DNA of 64,000 nt from Ridgeia piscesae (lineage: Eukaryota > Annelida > Polychaeta > Sabellida > Siboglinidae): positions 5,001 to 69,000 of the forward strand of contig JAODUO010001737.1 in NCBI GenBank assembly GCA_025642075.2. Reading direction: 5' to 3'. The translations under genes and the position numbers were made by a program. The notes under the pieces are model-generated. The model had not been told where the DNA came from, searched no databases, and worked only from the letters and a program-made list of their open reading frames with translations. Shown in pieces: positions 23,250 through 35,600 of this stretch (the first letter of the stretch is position 1; each line of letters starts with the position of its first letter).

Positions 23250-24048
23250 CATCCATTTACAAACATGTGCAGAAGTAATCGCAACAAATCCTTGTGTGTT
23301 CTTTGGGCATCCAATGCAGACGATGGATAGCTGCCTACTTGACACAAACAATTTCCCACAATGACCCCAACATCCACCCAAGTTATCTGTAATGGAAGTA
23401 TCCACACTGACAGGCCATCTTCATTTACTGATAAATTAGAACAAGTGAAAAATGGCATTTTCTTTGGCACAGCAACCGGGTATGTACTTGTGGGCAACGG
23501 CACATGCCCCGGCCGTGTTTACACGTGAACGCCAGCCGTCGCAGGCTCCGTTCTGCCCGACAAACAAACCGCCACGTGCGTTTAATTTATTCATGACGTC
23601 AAAGCGCGACCCCGCATACGCGTTGATTTGGGGGCCGTCTTAACACAGTCCGTGGTCTAAATAAAGGTTAGCTAAGCCTCCCAAGTTATATGGCAGCGTG
23701 GTGGGTAGCATTTTAGTAACAATGACATGTCGATTAAATCGTATCAAACCTCACATTGTTTATGATTGAATCAACATGTCATTATGCAAACCAGGATAAT
23801 TAATTGCAGTTTGGGACAACCATAGTCAGATTTGCGTTGTATACATGACTTATTGGCGGCCGTCATGTGACTGACAAAATGTGCATCATTTCATTTTCTG
23901 CACGGTTTGAACTGATGCAAAACAGGCACATTTCTGTTTAATGTCATTACTTTTGAAAGCGTCCATTATGCGTGCACAGGATGGAACCCAACTTACCGGC
24001 GACTACAGCGATGAAGCACAAACCCAAAAGAACCTGAACGTGATCCAT
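19535..24048 (-). CDS. Secreted tandem beta-defensin-like cysteine-rich protein B with Gly/Arg-rich tail
   Basis: Three coding exons on the minus strand: 24048-23997, 21120-20981 and 19870-19535, giving 175 residues with GT-AG introns in phases 1 and 0, as in gene A. Residues 1-17 (MDHVQVLLGLCFIAVVA) are a signal peptide. Module 1 (29-63) is C-x6-C-x8-C-x6-C-x3-C-x6-C, with GGKC at Cys2. Module 2 (71-105) is C-x7-C-x5-C-x8-C-x3-C-x5-CC, close to module 2 of gene A. Residues 108-175 are a flexible Gly/Arg/Gln tail with RGRG and RGG-like repeats, ending GRGGPY. The fold class (beta-defensin or carboxypeptidase-inhibitor-like) is inferred from cysteine spacing. The Gly/Arg block is C-terminal here but N-terminal in A. 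A TATA box lies 118 bp upstream of the ATG. Function is unknown. Confidence 0.75.
20000..20900. other. Intron 2 of gene B, AT-rich
   Basis: Nothing recognised besides AT-rich low-complexity sequence. Confidence 0.35.
21150..22590. other. Left part of intron 1 of gene B
   Basis: No coding exon or clear repeat family recognised. A short (TA)n lies at about 22594-22612. Confidence 0.3.
22775..23248. repeat. CA-rich and (TA)n low-complexity block in intron 1 of gene B
   Basis: Imperfect CA/CACG/CATA repeats at 22775-23145 and a TA run at 23208-23248. All six frames are open in places, which is an artefact. Confidence 0.9.
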
Positions 24049-24165
24049 CCTGGCGACTTCTTCAAACTTCCTCTTAGAGCAGTGCAGCACCTAATTTCCC
24101 GGACGGAACAAGGGAATCAAAGACATCGACCCTCAAACAACTCAACACGAGCGAGTTTCGGCGTC

Positions 24166-24173
24166 TATTTATA
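24166..24173 (-). promoter_or_regulatory. TATA box of gene B
   Basis: The minus strand reads GGTATAAATAGACG, a strong TATAAATA element 118 bp upstream of the ATG. Transcription would start near 24135-24145. Confidence 0.65.
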
Positions 24174-24350
24174 CCACGGCGGCGAAACGTCGGCGCCCCA
24201 ACGTACCTCCGACGTTGCATCGACGTCGACATCCGGGCTGAGTTGTCGCCCGGGTATTCCTGCGATCTTACATCGTTGTTTCGGCGTATATGTTACAGTT
24301 CAGGCTTAGTTGTTCTCGTTGTAAATATTTTGTAATAGTGTCAGTTGCTA

Positions 24351-24477
24351 AGTATGTCGTATAGGATATTTGATCGGGTGGTTTGGTAGTGTGCAGTGTT
24401 TGTGCGGTGCGTGCGTGCGTGCGTGCGTGCGTGCGTGGTGTGTGTGTGTGTGGTGTGCGTGTGTATCAGTGTAGGTA

Positions 24478-24514
<37 letters not shown>

Positions 24515-24720
24515 ATATATATATATATATCTGTATGTCGTATAGGATATTTGATCGGGTGGTTTGGTAGTGTGCATAGTGTTTGTGCTGGCGTGTGTGT
24601 GTGTGTGTGTGCCTGCGTGCGTGTGTGCTTGTGGTGTGTATGTAGGTGTGTTTGCTCGCACGTATGTGTGTCACAGTTTGTGTGGATGGCATAACCGTGT
24701 GGGCGTGCGTGCGTGCCCTG
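24351..24720. repeat. Direct repeat with (TGCG)n, (TA)n and (TG)n inserts
   Basis: TATGTCGTATAGGATATTTG and the following 24 bases (GATCGGGTGGTTTGGTAGTG then TGCA) occur near 24352 and again near 24532. Different TG/TGCG and TA runs lie between and after them. Confidence 0.85.
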
Positions 24721-25059
24721 CTGCATGACATGGTTTATGAAATTATACTTGTTCAAAATATTAATAAACCATCTAATGCAGTGATTTAACTTGACGTCGG
24801 CTCTAATATAGCTCACAGCGCACGCATGAAAGATTTATAAATGTTAACACTAACAAATTATGTATTGTAAAATTTAAACCGTTGCAGACAGTACACTGTG
24901 TTTACATGTAACGTCGCGGAATTACATAACTGAGTAATGTTGTCCTTGCGCAAGAGTCAAACCGTGTTTACTTGTGGGAGCAGGCGACAAACGTGACTGC
25001 TTTCTCCTCGGTTCACGTTACCGACCGCGTCTCTACTTTTACCGCCCCGCATCGCGCCG

Positions 25060-26275
25060 GGGTCACTCTAGGTGCATTTAAAGGTGTCACTCTCAGTTTA
25101 TTAAAAGGTGCCACTCTCGTTGTATTTATATGTGCTACTCTCGGTGTATTTAAATGTGTCACTCTCGTATTTATATGTGCTTCTCTCGGTGTATTTAAAT
25201 GTGTCACTCTCGTTGTATTTATGTGTGCTACTCTCGGCGTATTTAAATGTGTCACTCTCGTTGTATTTATATGTGCTACTCTCGGTGTATTTAAATGTGT
25301 CACTCTCGTTGTATTTATATGTGCTACTCTCGGTGTATTTAAATGTGTCACTCTCGTTGTATTTATGTGTGCTACTCTCGGTGTATTTAAATGTGTCACT
25401 CTCGTTGTATTTATGTGTGCTACTCTCGGTGTATTTAAATGTGTCACTCTCGTTGTATTTATGTGTGCTACTCTCGGTGTATTTAAATGTGTCACTCTCG
25501 TTGTATTTATGTGTGCTACTCTCGGTGTATTTAAATGTGTCACTCTCGTTGTATTTTTGTGTGCTACTCTCGGTGTATTTAAATGTGTCACTCTCGTTGT
25601 ATTTATGTGTGCTACTCTCGGTGTATTTAAATGTGTCACTCTCGTTGTATTTATGTGTGCTACTCTCGGTGTATTTAAATGTGTCACTCTCGTTGTATTT
25701 ATATGTGCTACTCTCGGTGTATTTAAATGTGTCACTCTCGTTGTATTTATGTGTGCTACTCTCGGTGTATTTAAATGTGTCACTCTCGTTGTATTTATGT
25801 GTGCTACTCTCGGTGTATTTAAATGTGTCACTCTCGTTGTATTTATGTGTGCTACTCTCGGTGTATTTAAATGTGTCACTCTCGTTGTATTTATGTGTGC
25901 TACTCTCGGTGTATTTAAATGTGTCACTCTCGTTGTATTTATGTGTGCTACTCTCGGTGTATTTAAATGTGTCACTCTCGTTGTATTTATATGTGCTACT
26001 CTCGGTGTATTTAAATGTGTCACTCTCGTTGTATTTATATGTGCTACTCTCGGTATATTTAAAGGCCGATCCCAGTGCCACGTTCGGTGTATTTAAAGTT
26101 GTCACTCTCGTTGTATTTAAATGTGCCACTCTCGATTTATTTAAATATGCCACTCTTGGTGTATTTAAATGTGTCACTCTCGGTGTATTTAAAGGTGCCA
26201 CTCTCGGTGTATTTAAAGGTGCCACTCTCGGTGTATTTAAAGGTGCCACTCTCGGTGTATTTAAAGGTTTATTCC
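25060..26275. repeat. 24/48-bp minisatellite
   Basis: Alternating 24-bp halves, GGTGTATTTAAATGTGTCAC-TCTC and GTTGTATTTATGTGTGCTAC-TCTC, form a 48-bp unit repeated about 20 times. Looser 24-bp copies lie at both edges. Because 24 is a multiple of three, frames of 336-395 codons stay open on both strands; they encode only 8- or 16-residue repeats. Confidence 0.9.
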
Positions 26276-26279
26276 GGGG

Positions 26280-26690
26280 TGCCGTCGCGATGTAATATAT
26301 TTCTGCATGTTGTAATGTTTCAAATTAATTTGACAAACAAGCTGACCTACCTATATTATCCACAACACGCCAGTTCATAATGTTTTCGCATTTTGTTATA
26401 TTCTGTAAGTTTCCTTTCAGTCGATTGTCATAGTCGGATTCTTATCGTGAAGGTGCGATACGGTTATGCAGACGTTATATAGGCCGATGTTTTCGGCTGT
26501 ATATCTATGGAGGTTTTAAAATGAAGTAGGTCTAATCGACAATTTTAATTGCAATTAAGTTGAGAACAGACTTCGACTCAGCAATTTATTTTGGCAAGTT
26601 AAGAGATGTATCACCCAGAGTCGAATCTTGCCTTTACCACCGCCCTCAGCGGATGTTACTCGCAATTTCCTCACATATTGAGGCACTGTA
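26280..26690. other. Intergenic sequence, no gene seen
   Basis: Nothing recognised between the minisatellite and the hAT-like repeat. Confidence 0.3.
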
Positions 26691-26694
26691 ATAC

Positions 26695-27185
26695 AGAGAG
26701 TGCCCCCCCCGCGGAAAGTTAGAAGTCAGCAGCAACTGTACGGCCTGTAGGAGTCGGACCACATTTGCATTTTCCATACGCGACCATTATAACGTTTCCT
26801 ACATTTCCTACTAATCTTGATGAGATCTGTTATTGTCAATTTCGCAGCATATTTACCATCCCTAGAGAGAAGTTCTGTGAACAATTCGTGAAATTCTCAC
26901 ACCGCAGGTTCCCACAATCTTCCGTCCAACCTTACACCCCTCCATTTTAGCTTGAACCACCCACGGATTACCCCTGATTTCATCACCAAGCAAAATGATA
27001 ACTGTATTAATACGCAGAACTGCATCGACTGACAAGTGTCATAATTTGACAGCTCTGATGCCACGCTGCACAAAACATAATTTCTACTCACTAAACACTA
27101 TATATGTGCTCACAAAAATTCAGACAACCTGCATATAGTGCTGTTTCTATAGGGTATTCTTTGGTCGCACGGGTAATGGCGGACG
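26695..27185. mobile_element. hAT-like non-autonomous repeat, diverged copy
   Basis: Aligns with 51035-51640. Shared words, in order, include TGCCCCC-CCGCG, TCGTGAAATTCT, TACCACGCTGCACAAAA (one base different here), TTCAGACAACCTGCAT and GGGTAATGGCGGACGA. No terminal repeats were found for this copy. Confidence 0.6.
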
Positions 27186-27189
27186 AACA

Positions 27190-27777
27190 CCTTATGTCTT
27201 ATGTCTTACGTACATATGTACCTATGAACGAACGTGACTGGAGAAACCGGCGGTAACGGTCGCGTCCCAGTTACTTCGCCATCATCGTAATCGGACACCT
27301 GTGTTCACACTCATTCGCACCACGGACTTATATGACTGGACTGCTGTCTCCGGGTTCAAGGCCGCTAGAGTAGCGCAGCAAGGTCAACTTAGCACACGAG
27401 GTATTGGTTACTTCCGGTTGTCTGCTGGTTGCCGTCAATTTCGCAGTTGACCGCAGGAAAACATCGTTTTAATAAGACTTTTTGATAAAATCTTCCATGT
27501 ATGTTTAATAAAATCCTAGCAAATACATTGTTTGGAAAGTTGTTTTGAGTGAAGTATTCACGACTTTAAACGGCTAAAATGCGTTGCCACGAAAACATCA
27601 TCGACCCAACTGGCAACTACGAAGTACTAGTCCGTGTTGCAATTTATCAGTAAATGAATCCGTGGCTGCTTCGGTGGTTGGGGCAAACCCAGACTAGGGA
27701 AGGAAACAATTCATCAGTTTTAATCAAAATGAATGACTTGGGATTTAGTTACAGCCACGAGATGGACTTTAGGACCA
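27190..27777. other. Intergenic sequence with a short dispersed repeat
   Basis: 27326-27360 (ACGGACTTATATGACTGGAC then TGCTGTCTCC) matches the minus strand near 32345-32385. No gene seen. Confidence 0.35.
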
Positions 27778-27785
27778 GGGCCAAC

Positions 27786-27883
27786 CAGGGGCGTCGATCC
27801 GGTTTTAAAAGTGGGGGGACGGGGGACCAATTTATATATATACATATATGTAGGTATTTTTATGTATGTATATATTATATAAT

Positions 27884-27917
<34 letters not shown>

Positions 27918-29593
27918 TGCTAATTCTAAAATAAACAAAGCCCTTTATATTATGCTATTTAAAATAGTTATGTTGGCTACATATATTTGAAGAGGGGACA
28001 TGGCTCACCCCAATCCCTGAAAATTTGGAGGCTAGACTTTGGACCCATAACTGCTTGCCTTATTCATAGATTGACAACACGGACTTATGTGCATATAAGA
28101 CGGTGACACTAAGTCCATGGCATTAATCTTTCCCCTATAGTTCTACTAGTGTGTTCTATTTATATCTATGGTCCGTGGTGACAAGATACAAATGTTACAC
28201 GGGTGCCTGTGTAGGACTTCCCAATTCCACCATTTGGCAAAGAAATGGGATCAAATTACACAAAGTGCAGGAATCCGCTGGTACCGCCGTAGGCGATATA
28301 AGTATCCACCAGGGCGACCAGGCTGCAATCCAAGGGGTGACAGGACAAACAAAAATTAATAATCTATAATATGCTTGATGGCTAGTGCCTATTAATATAT
28401 CAACACAAAGGTGCAAATTGACAGAGCCCGGCATGATAAATATTTACTGAACTAAGATCTAGTTGCGGCCAATCAAGTAATTTATCTAATAATTTTCCAC
28501 TGGGTAATCGGAAGTTTATATCTGAACTCGTATATTAATTTTACTACTAGACCGATGTAGGGTTTTTAAGAGAGGGAGTGATCAGCCTCGCTATATGCCT
28601 GTAAATTTGTTTTTATGAACTGAAAAAGTGGGGGGACATTTCCTATGCTGTCCCCTCAGGCTGAAAAGTGGGGAGATGTGGTTCCCACACCGATCGACGC
28701 CCATGCTGTGTAGAACTTCCCAATCCTACATTTTGGCAAAGAAATTTGTCTCCACTCAAATGAGAATAAATTACACAAAGTGCAGGAATCCGCCGCTTTG
28801 GTCGTAGGCGATAAGCATCAAGCAGGCAAGGGGTGAATGTGAAACACAAATTTCATAATTTATAATGTGCTTGATGGCTAGAACTTACTAATAATATCAA
28901 CACAAGGATGCAAACTGATAGAGCACGGCAGCGGCTCAGCCCAGTGTCGCGCTTACATACCGTGCTACACCGGCATGATGATTATTTACTGAAGTAAGAT
29001 CAATTTGCGCGCTGTGGCCAGTCGATTTTCTAATGGGTGGTCGGAACTTCATGTCGCGAGTTTATTGTCTAGCTATTAGTCCTATGTAGCGGCTTTTAAG
29101 AGAGAGGAGTGGTGAGTCAGGCTACATGACCCGCAATTTTTATGAACTGAAAAGTGGGGGGACAATTACTATGCTGTCCCCCCACGCTGAAAAGTGGGGG
29201 AACGCGTCCCCCCTGTCCCCCACCGATCGACGCCCGTGCTAGAGCCTATAAAATTAATAATATCAACACAAGGTTGCAAACTGATAGAGCCCGGCAACGG
29301 CGCTGTCCGGTATGATGGTTATTTACTAAAGTAAGATCAAGTTGCGCGGTGTGGCCAGCCAAGCAATTTATCTAGTCGATTTTCTAATGGGTGCATGGTC
29401 GGAACTTCATATCGCGAGTTTATAGTCTAGCTAGTCCTTTGTAGCGGCTTTTAAGAGAGAGGAGTGGCGAGTCAGGCTATATGCCTCGCAATTTTTCTGA
29501 GCTGAAAAGTGGGGGGGACAATTCCTATGCTGTCCACCCACGCTGAAAAGTGGGGGGACGCGTCCCCCCGTCCCCCACTGATCGACGCCCGTG
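27786..29593. mobile_element. hAT-like non-autonomous element with 8-bp target duplication
   Basis: The left end CAGGGGCGTCGATC and right end GATCGACGCCCGTG are inverted repeats with one mismatch in 14. Both are flanked by GGGCCAAC (27778-27785 and 29594-29601), an exact 8-bp duplication. Eight-base duplications and CA-starting ends are hAT hallmarks. There is no transposase. The interior repeats: GATCGACGCCCATG at 28693-28706 and GATCGACGCCCGTG at about 29224-29237 are internal copies of the right terminus, each preceded by AAAGTGGGG words. The element therefore contains three serial right-half units. Confidence 0.8.
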
Positions 29594-29601
29594 GGGCCAA
29601 C

Positions 29602-32200
29602 AGTATACAGATGGTCTCGAGACAACCCTTCCCCTCCACCCCATGTCCATGATCGTTACGGAAAATATAGTAGGCAGCCCTGCTGTAGTGTAGGCACTTC
29701 AACAAAATTACCACAGGATATAGGCTTAAATGAAAGGTAATAAGTTACAGATCACATAACTGTTAATTTTATTACGATACCTTTATTAGATCCAAAATTA
29801 TTGCAATTTAAAGACGAAAAAAATGCGCTAAATTTGTGTATCTCTTATAATGGTAAAATAAGCTCATTTTTGTTTCTGTTGATAAATATTCGAATAAGTG
29901 ACTTTAAAATGGCATAACGTTGTAATTTATATAACTATTAAAATTTGTTTGCAACATTTTGAAATACATTGAATGGAGTAATACGTTTTCAATACTGATG
30001 TTTTTTCATACTAATTAATACAGTTAATTAGCTAATATTAGTTAAGTAGTGCACCAAGTTAACAGGCCAAAACATTCTAATTAAAACCAGCCGAGTCCAT
30101 AAATATGAAGATATTTATACATATTATGCAGTGTGCATAACCACATTTATTACGAGAATATATATATATATATATATATATATTAACTAGTCATGTAATA
30201 ATACATTGGTTAATAGGTAATAATTAACATATAATATATATTAACTAGTCATGTAATAATAAATTAGTTAATAGGTGATAATTAGCAGACAACCTCGATA
30301 GACAGAAACTGTTTTTTGTAAAATGCCACAATGTTCTTGAACATGTTTATAATATTATATAAACATGAAATTTGTAAAACCACCTTATTTATGGTAAGAG
30401 ATATAAATTAAACAATTATGTAATAAGAAATCATTAAAAATTAATTAATTACTAAATCAATATATAATTAGCAGCCGTACTTTGTATATACACATGAATA
30501 AACGGCCATAGTGTCCATAATTATTAAGACATGTCCACATTAATTACGTTAGTAAATATACATTAGCCAGAAATGTCATATTAACACTAACTTTATTAAT
30601 AAGTTAATATTGGCTAATGTTAGCATGCTAACTCGGCAAATGGTTATGTTTTGATGAAAGCCTGCAGTAAATAATTATGAAGTAAATATAATTTATGCAA
30701 TGTTTAGAACCATATGAAACATTATGATCCACCATCAATAAATACATGTCATTAAATAATAACTTTATTAATCAATATTATCTAAATATCAAACTCAACA
30801 GATTAATGCATGACAATGAAGCACAGTTGTCATACTTCACTTGTTTATGGGTGACCGTGTGTTTACAGATTGGACAAATACTGTTTCATAATATTCTGCA
30901 TTTCAACATGAACTTGATGAAGTAATGTTTATAAATGTTCACAGTGTTTCGTCACCGACTCCAACATCTCGTGTGCCAAATGCTGCTTTCTGGGTTACCC
31001 TCCATAGGGATAAAGTGCACGATGAAGAAGCTGCTCACAGTACTCCACCTCACAATACTGTCTTTTTGCAATATTCACAATATTCTGCAAGATCTACACA
31101 GGAATGTTCATAATCCAGTGTGTCCCGTGTCGTATAGAAACCATCTAATTCCAGTGCGTTGGAATTACGTTGTAAAGTATTATTCAATGTGTATTATGTG
31201 TCACATTCAGCGATATCAATTGTGTAAAATTATTTAGTGTATGCAGATGATGCCTATGATATATTGACGACTTTGTAGGCTATGTACCTTCACAGTTAAC
31301 TGACAGATAGTTTTGTTCAGGCAATGCAATAATGCTGTGTTCTTGTCTATTAAAACTGCAGTGTACATGTCATGTTCACAGGGACTGTATCTTTACACAG
31401 CGTAGATATGTTGCTGTGTCATCTTCAGCCATATGAAGCTTGTAATTATGCATACACGTAATGTGTGTAACTTTCAGGTGCGAGATTTCTGAAATAAAAC
31501 AAGTGCATGTAATAACTAAAATAATTAATCAAACACATTATGTCAGAATTATTGTATATCCATGCCAAGCATTTAAATACATAAACTAGAAATAATAAAT
31601 ACACAATTCTTAGTAATGCTTGCATTTCTAGAAGTAAAATGCATTATTATTAATTATAATTAGGAATAGTTGTAGTGATATTTTATTCACAATAATAAAA
31701 CAGGATCAGAATAAATAAATTGCACATGAACAATCATCAAAATATAAATAACACAAATCAATAATAAATACAAGCGAATGGCAGTCAATATTGAAAACAG
31801 TTATCAATGCCTAACTGGGCTTGGACCTATGCATAGGCCAAGCAAGCTGCAAGGGCAGGTATAAACTGACAGCACAGAATGAAAGATCGGTTAAATGATC
31901 GGCTGCTGTTAAACTGGTTTGAGATTAACAAATTATTATGAGTATTTAAACATTACATATAATTCCAATTTATGAACTTACACCCATGGCAAGACTGGTT
32001 AAAACTTGCGTCACTTGCCCAAGAAAAAACGTAGCCTTGCCTTCGGTATTGTTTACGCCATTACGCCGGCACCCCGATGCATATTATAAGTCATGTACGA
32101 CGAAAATAGAATTAAATAACCCATTTAGAACTACACTGGAGATAGCCATAACATTTACCAAAACTAGGTACAGTCATCGTTTAGTAAAATTCTCACTATT
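29602..32200. other. AT-rich intergenic stretch without a recognised gene
   Basis: Contains a (TA)n at 30160-30182 and a direct duplication of about 60 bp, TATTAACTAGTCATGTAATA and following bases, near 30181 and 30238. A 62-codon ORF at 30925-31113 shows no recognised domain. Confidence 0.4.
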
Positions 32201-32440
32201 ATTGAATTAAACAGTTTTATTCACCGCAAGAATCCTCTCGATATTCGGCAACTCCATCGCAGTGGCTCGCAGACCGGAAGTGGGGAGTACCTCTTTTGCT
32301 CTTGTGACCTTTGCAGCCAACTCCGGCGCTCGCGAAGCGCCGCGAGCGGCGGAGACAGCAGTCCAGTGCATATAAGTCCGTGTTCGCACTAAACAGCATG
32401 GCAGGCGGAATACATGCCCGAACTGGTCGGTCAAAATGCT
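32200..32440 (-). repeat. Possible LTR-like or other dispersed repeat fragment
   Basis: GC-rich island in AT-rich surroundings. On the minus strand a TTATATGCACTGGACTGCTG word is followed about 150 bp later by GTGAATAAAACTGTTTAATT. A TATA-like word plus AATAAA at this spacing resembles an LTR. Its first part matches 27326-27360. Ends are undefined. Confidence 0.25.
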
Positions 32441-32696
32441 TACGAAAATTTTAAATGATTATATATTTTTTCATTTTTTACTTTTCTCACACGAATTGAA
32501 ACATAGATTGTTCCAATGCATTGCACTTGTTGTATGTATGCTGTGTATGGTGGCTCCTGCGGAGGTGTACTGGTGTACGCCGGAAACGTATGCGACAAAT
32601 GTATACCTTCCTTATCCAGACAATGGGAACATAACGCGAATATCCTAGGGACAAGATAGTTGATTGAGCAACAATTGTATAGCTTTGAGACGGGCA

Positions 32697-35600
32697 ATGT
32701 ATCCGAGACTGACCTATGATACCAGTTAGTGACTGGCGATGTATCCGAGACTGACCTATGATACCAGTTAGTGACTGGCGATGTATCCGAGACTGACCTA
32801 TGATACCAGTTAGTGACTGGCGATGTATCCGAGACTGACCTATGATACCAGTTAGTGACTGGCGATGTATCCGAGACTGACCTATGATACCAGTTAGTCA
32901 CTGGTGATGTATCCGAGACTGACCTATGATACCAGTTAGTCACTGGTGATGTATCCGAGATTGGCCTATGATACCAGTTAGTGACTGGTGATGTATCCGA
33001 GATTGACCTATGATATCAGGTAATGACTGGCGATGTACCCGAGATTGACCTATGATATCAGGTAGTGACTGGTGATGTATCCGAGATTGACCTATGATAT
33101 CAGGTAGTGATTGGCGATGTACCCGAGATTGACCTATGATATCAGGTAGTCACTGGTGATGTATCCGAGATAGACCTATGATATCAGGTAGTCACTGGCG
33201 ATGTACCCGATATTGGCCTATGATACCAGTTAGTGACTGGCGATGTACCAGAGATTGACCTATGATACCAGTTAGTGGCTGGCGATGTACCAGAGATTGA
33301 CCTATGATATCAGGTAGTCACTGGTGATGTACCCGAGATAGACCTATGATATCAGGTAGTGACTGGCGATGTATCCGAGATTGACCTATGATATCAGGTA
33401 GTCACTGGCGATGTACCCGAGATTGACCTATGATATCAGGTAGTCACTGGTGATGTATCCGAGATAGACCTATGATATCAGGTAGTGACTGGCGATGTAC
33501 CCGATATTGGCCTATGATACCAGTTAGTGACTGGCGATGTACCAGAGATTGACCTATGATACCAGTTAGTGGCTGGCGATGTACCAGAGATTGACCTATG
33601 TATCAGGTAGTCACTGGTGATGTATCCGAGATTGACCTATGGTATCAGGTAGTGACTGGCGATGTACCCGAGATAGACCTATGATACCAGTTAGTGACTG
33701 GCGATGTATCCTAGATAGACCTATGATATCAGGTAGTCACTGGTGATGTATCCGAGATTGACCTATGATATCACGTAGTGACTGGCGATGTACCCGAGAT
33801 TGACCTATGATATCAGGTAGTGACTGGCGATGTACCCGAGATTGACCTATGATATCAGGTAATGACTGGCGATGTACCCGAGATAGACCTATGATAGCAG
33901 TTAGTGACTGGCGATGTATCCGAGATAGACCTATGATATCAGGTAGTGACTGGCGATGTATCCGAGACTGACCTATGATACCAGTTAGTCACTGATGATG
34001 TATCCGAGACTGACCTATGATACCAGTTAGTGACTGGCGATGTATCCGAGACTGACCTATGATACCAGTTAGTGACTGGCGATGTATCCGAGACTGACCT
34101 ATGATACCAGTTAGTGACTGGCGATGTATCCGAGACTGACCTATGATACCAGTTAGTCACTGGTGATGTATCCGAGATTGGCCTATGATACCAGTTAGTG
34201 ACTGGTGATGTATCCGAGATAGACCTATGATATCAGGTAATGACTGGCGATGTACCCGAGATTGACCTATGATATCAGGTAGTGACTGGTGATGTATCCG
34301 AGATTGACCTATGATATCAGGTAGTGACTGGCGATGTACCCGAGATTGACCTATGATATCAGGTAGTAACTGGCGATGTACCCGAGATTGACCTATGATA
34401 TCAGGTAGTCACTGGTGATGTATCCGAGATAGACCTATGATATCAGGTAGTCACTGGCGATGTACCCGATATTGGCCTATGATACCAGTTAGTGACTGGC
34501 GATGTACCAGAGATTGACCTATGATACCAGTTAGTGGCTGGCGATGTACCAGAGATTGACCTATGATATCAGGTAGTCACTGGTGATGTACCCGAGATAG
34601 ACCTATGATATCAGGTAGTGACTGGCGATGTACCCGAGATTGACCTATGATATCAGGTAGTAATTGACGATGTACCCGAGATTGACCTATGATATCAGGT
34701 AGTCACTGGTGATGTATCCGAGATAGACCTATGATATCAGGTAGTCACTGGCGATGTACCCGATATTGGCCTATGATACCAGTTAGTGACTGGCGATGTA
34801 CCAGAGATTGACCTATGATACCAGTTAGTGGCTGGCGATGTACCAGAGATTGACCTATGGTATCAGGTAGTCACTGGTGATGTATCCGAGATTGACCTAT
34901 GATATCAGGTAGTGACTGGCGATGTACCCGAGATAGACCTATGATACCAGTTAGTGACTGGCGATGTATCCGAGATAGACCTATGATATCAGGTAGTCAC
35001 TGGTGATGTATCCGAGATAGACCTATGATATCACGTAGTGACTGGCGATGTACCCGAGATTGACCTATGATATCAGGTAGTGACTGGCGATGTACCCGAG
35101 ATTGACCTATGATATCAGGTAATGACTGGCGATGTACCCGAGATAGACCTATGATACAGTTAGTGACTGGCGATGTATCCGAGATAGACCTATGATATCA
35201 GGTAGTGACTGGCGATGTACCCGAGATTGACCTATGATATCAGGTAGTGACTGGTGATGTATCCGAGATTGGCCTATGATACCAGTTAGTCACTGGTGAT
35301 GTATCCGAGATTGGCCTATGATACCAGTTAGTGACTGGCGATGTATCCGAGATAGACCTATGATATCAGGTAATGACTGGCGATGTACCCGAGATTGACC
35401 TATGATATCAGGTAGTCACTGGCGATGTACCCGAGATTGACCTATGATATCAGGTAGTGACTGGCGATGTATCCGAGATTGACCTATGATATCAGGTAGT
35501 CACTGGTGATGTATCCGAGATTGGCCTATGATACCAGTTAGTGACTGGCGATGTATCCGAGATTGGCCTATGATACCAGTTAGTCACTGGTGATGTATCC

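Noticed and set aside
24972..26295. Four overlapping frames of 336-395 codons
   Set aside because: They track a 24/48-bp minisatellite whose period is a multiple of three; no start context, splice signal or domain supports any of them.
30925..31113. 62-codon ORF as a possible exon
   Set aside because: Weak splice signals, no recognised domain and AT-rich surroundings.
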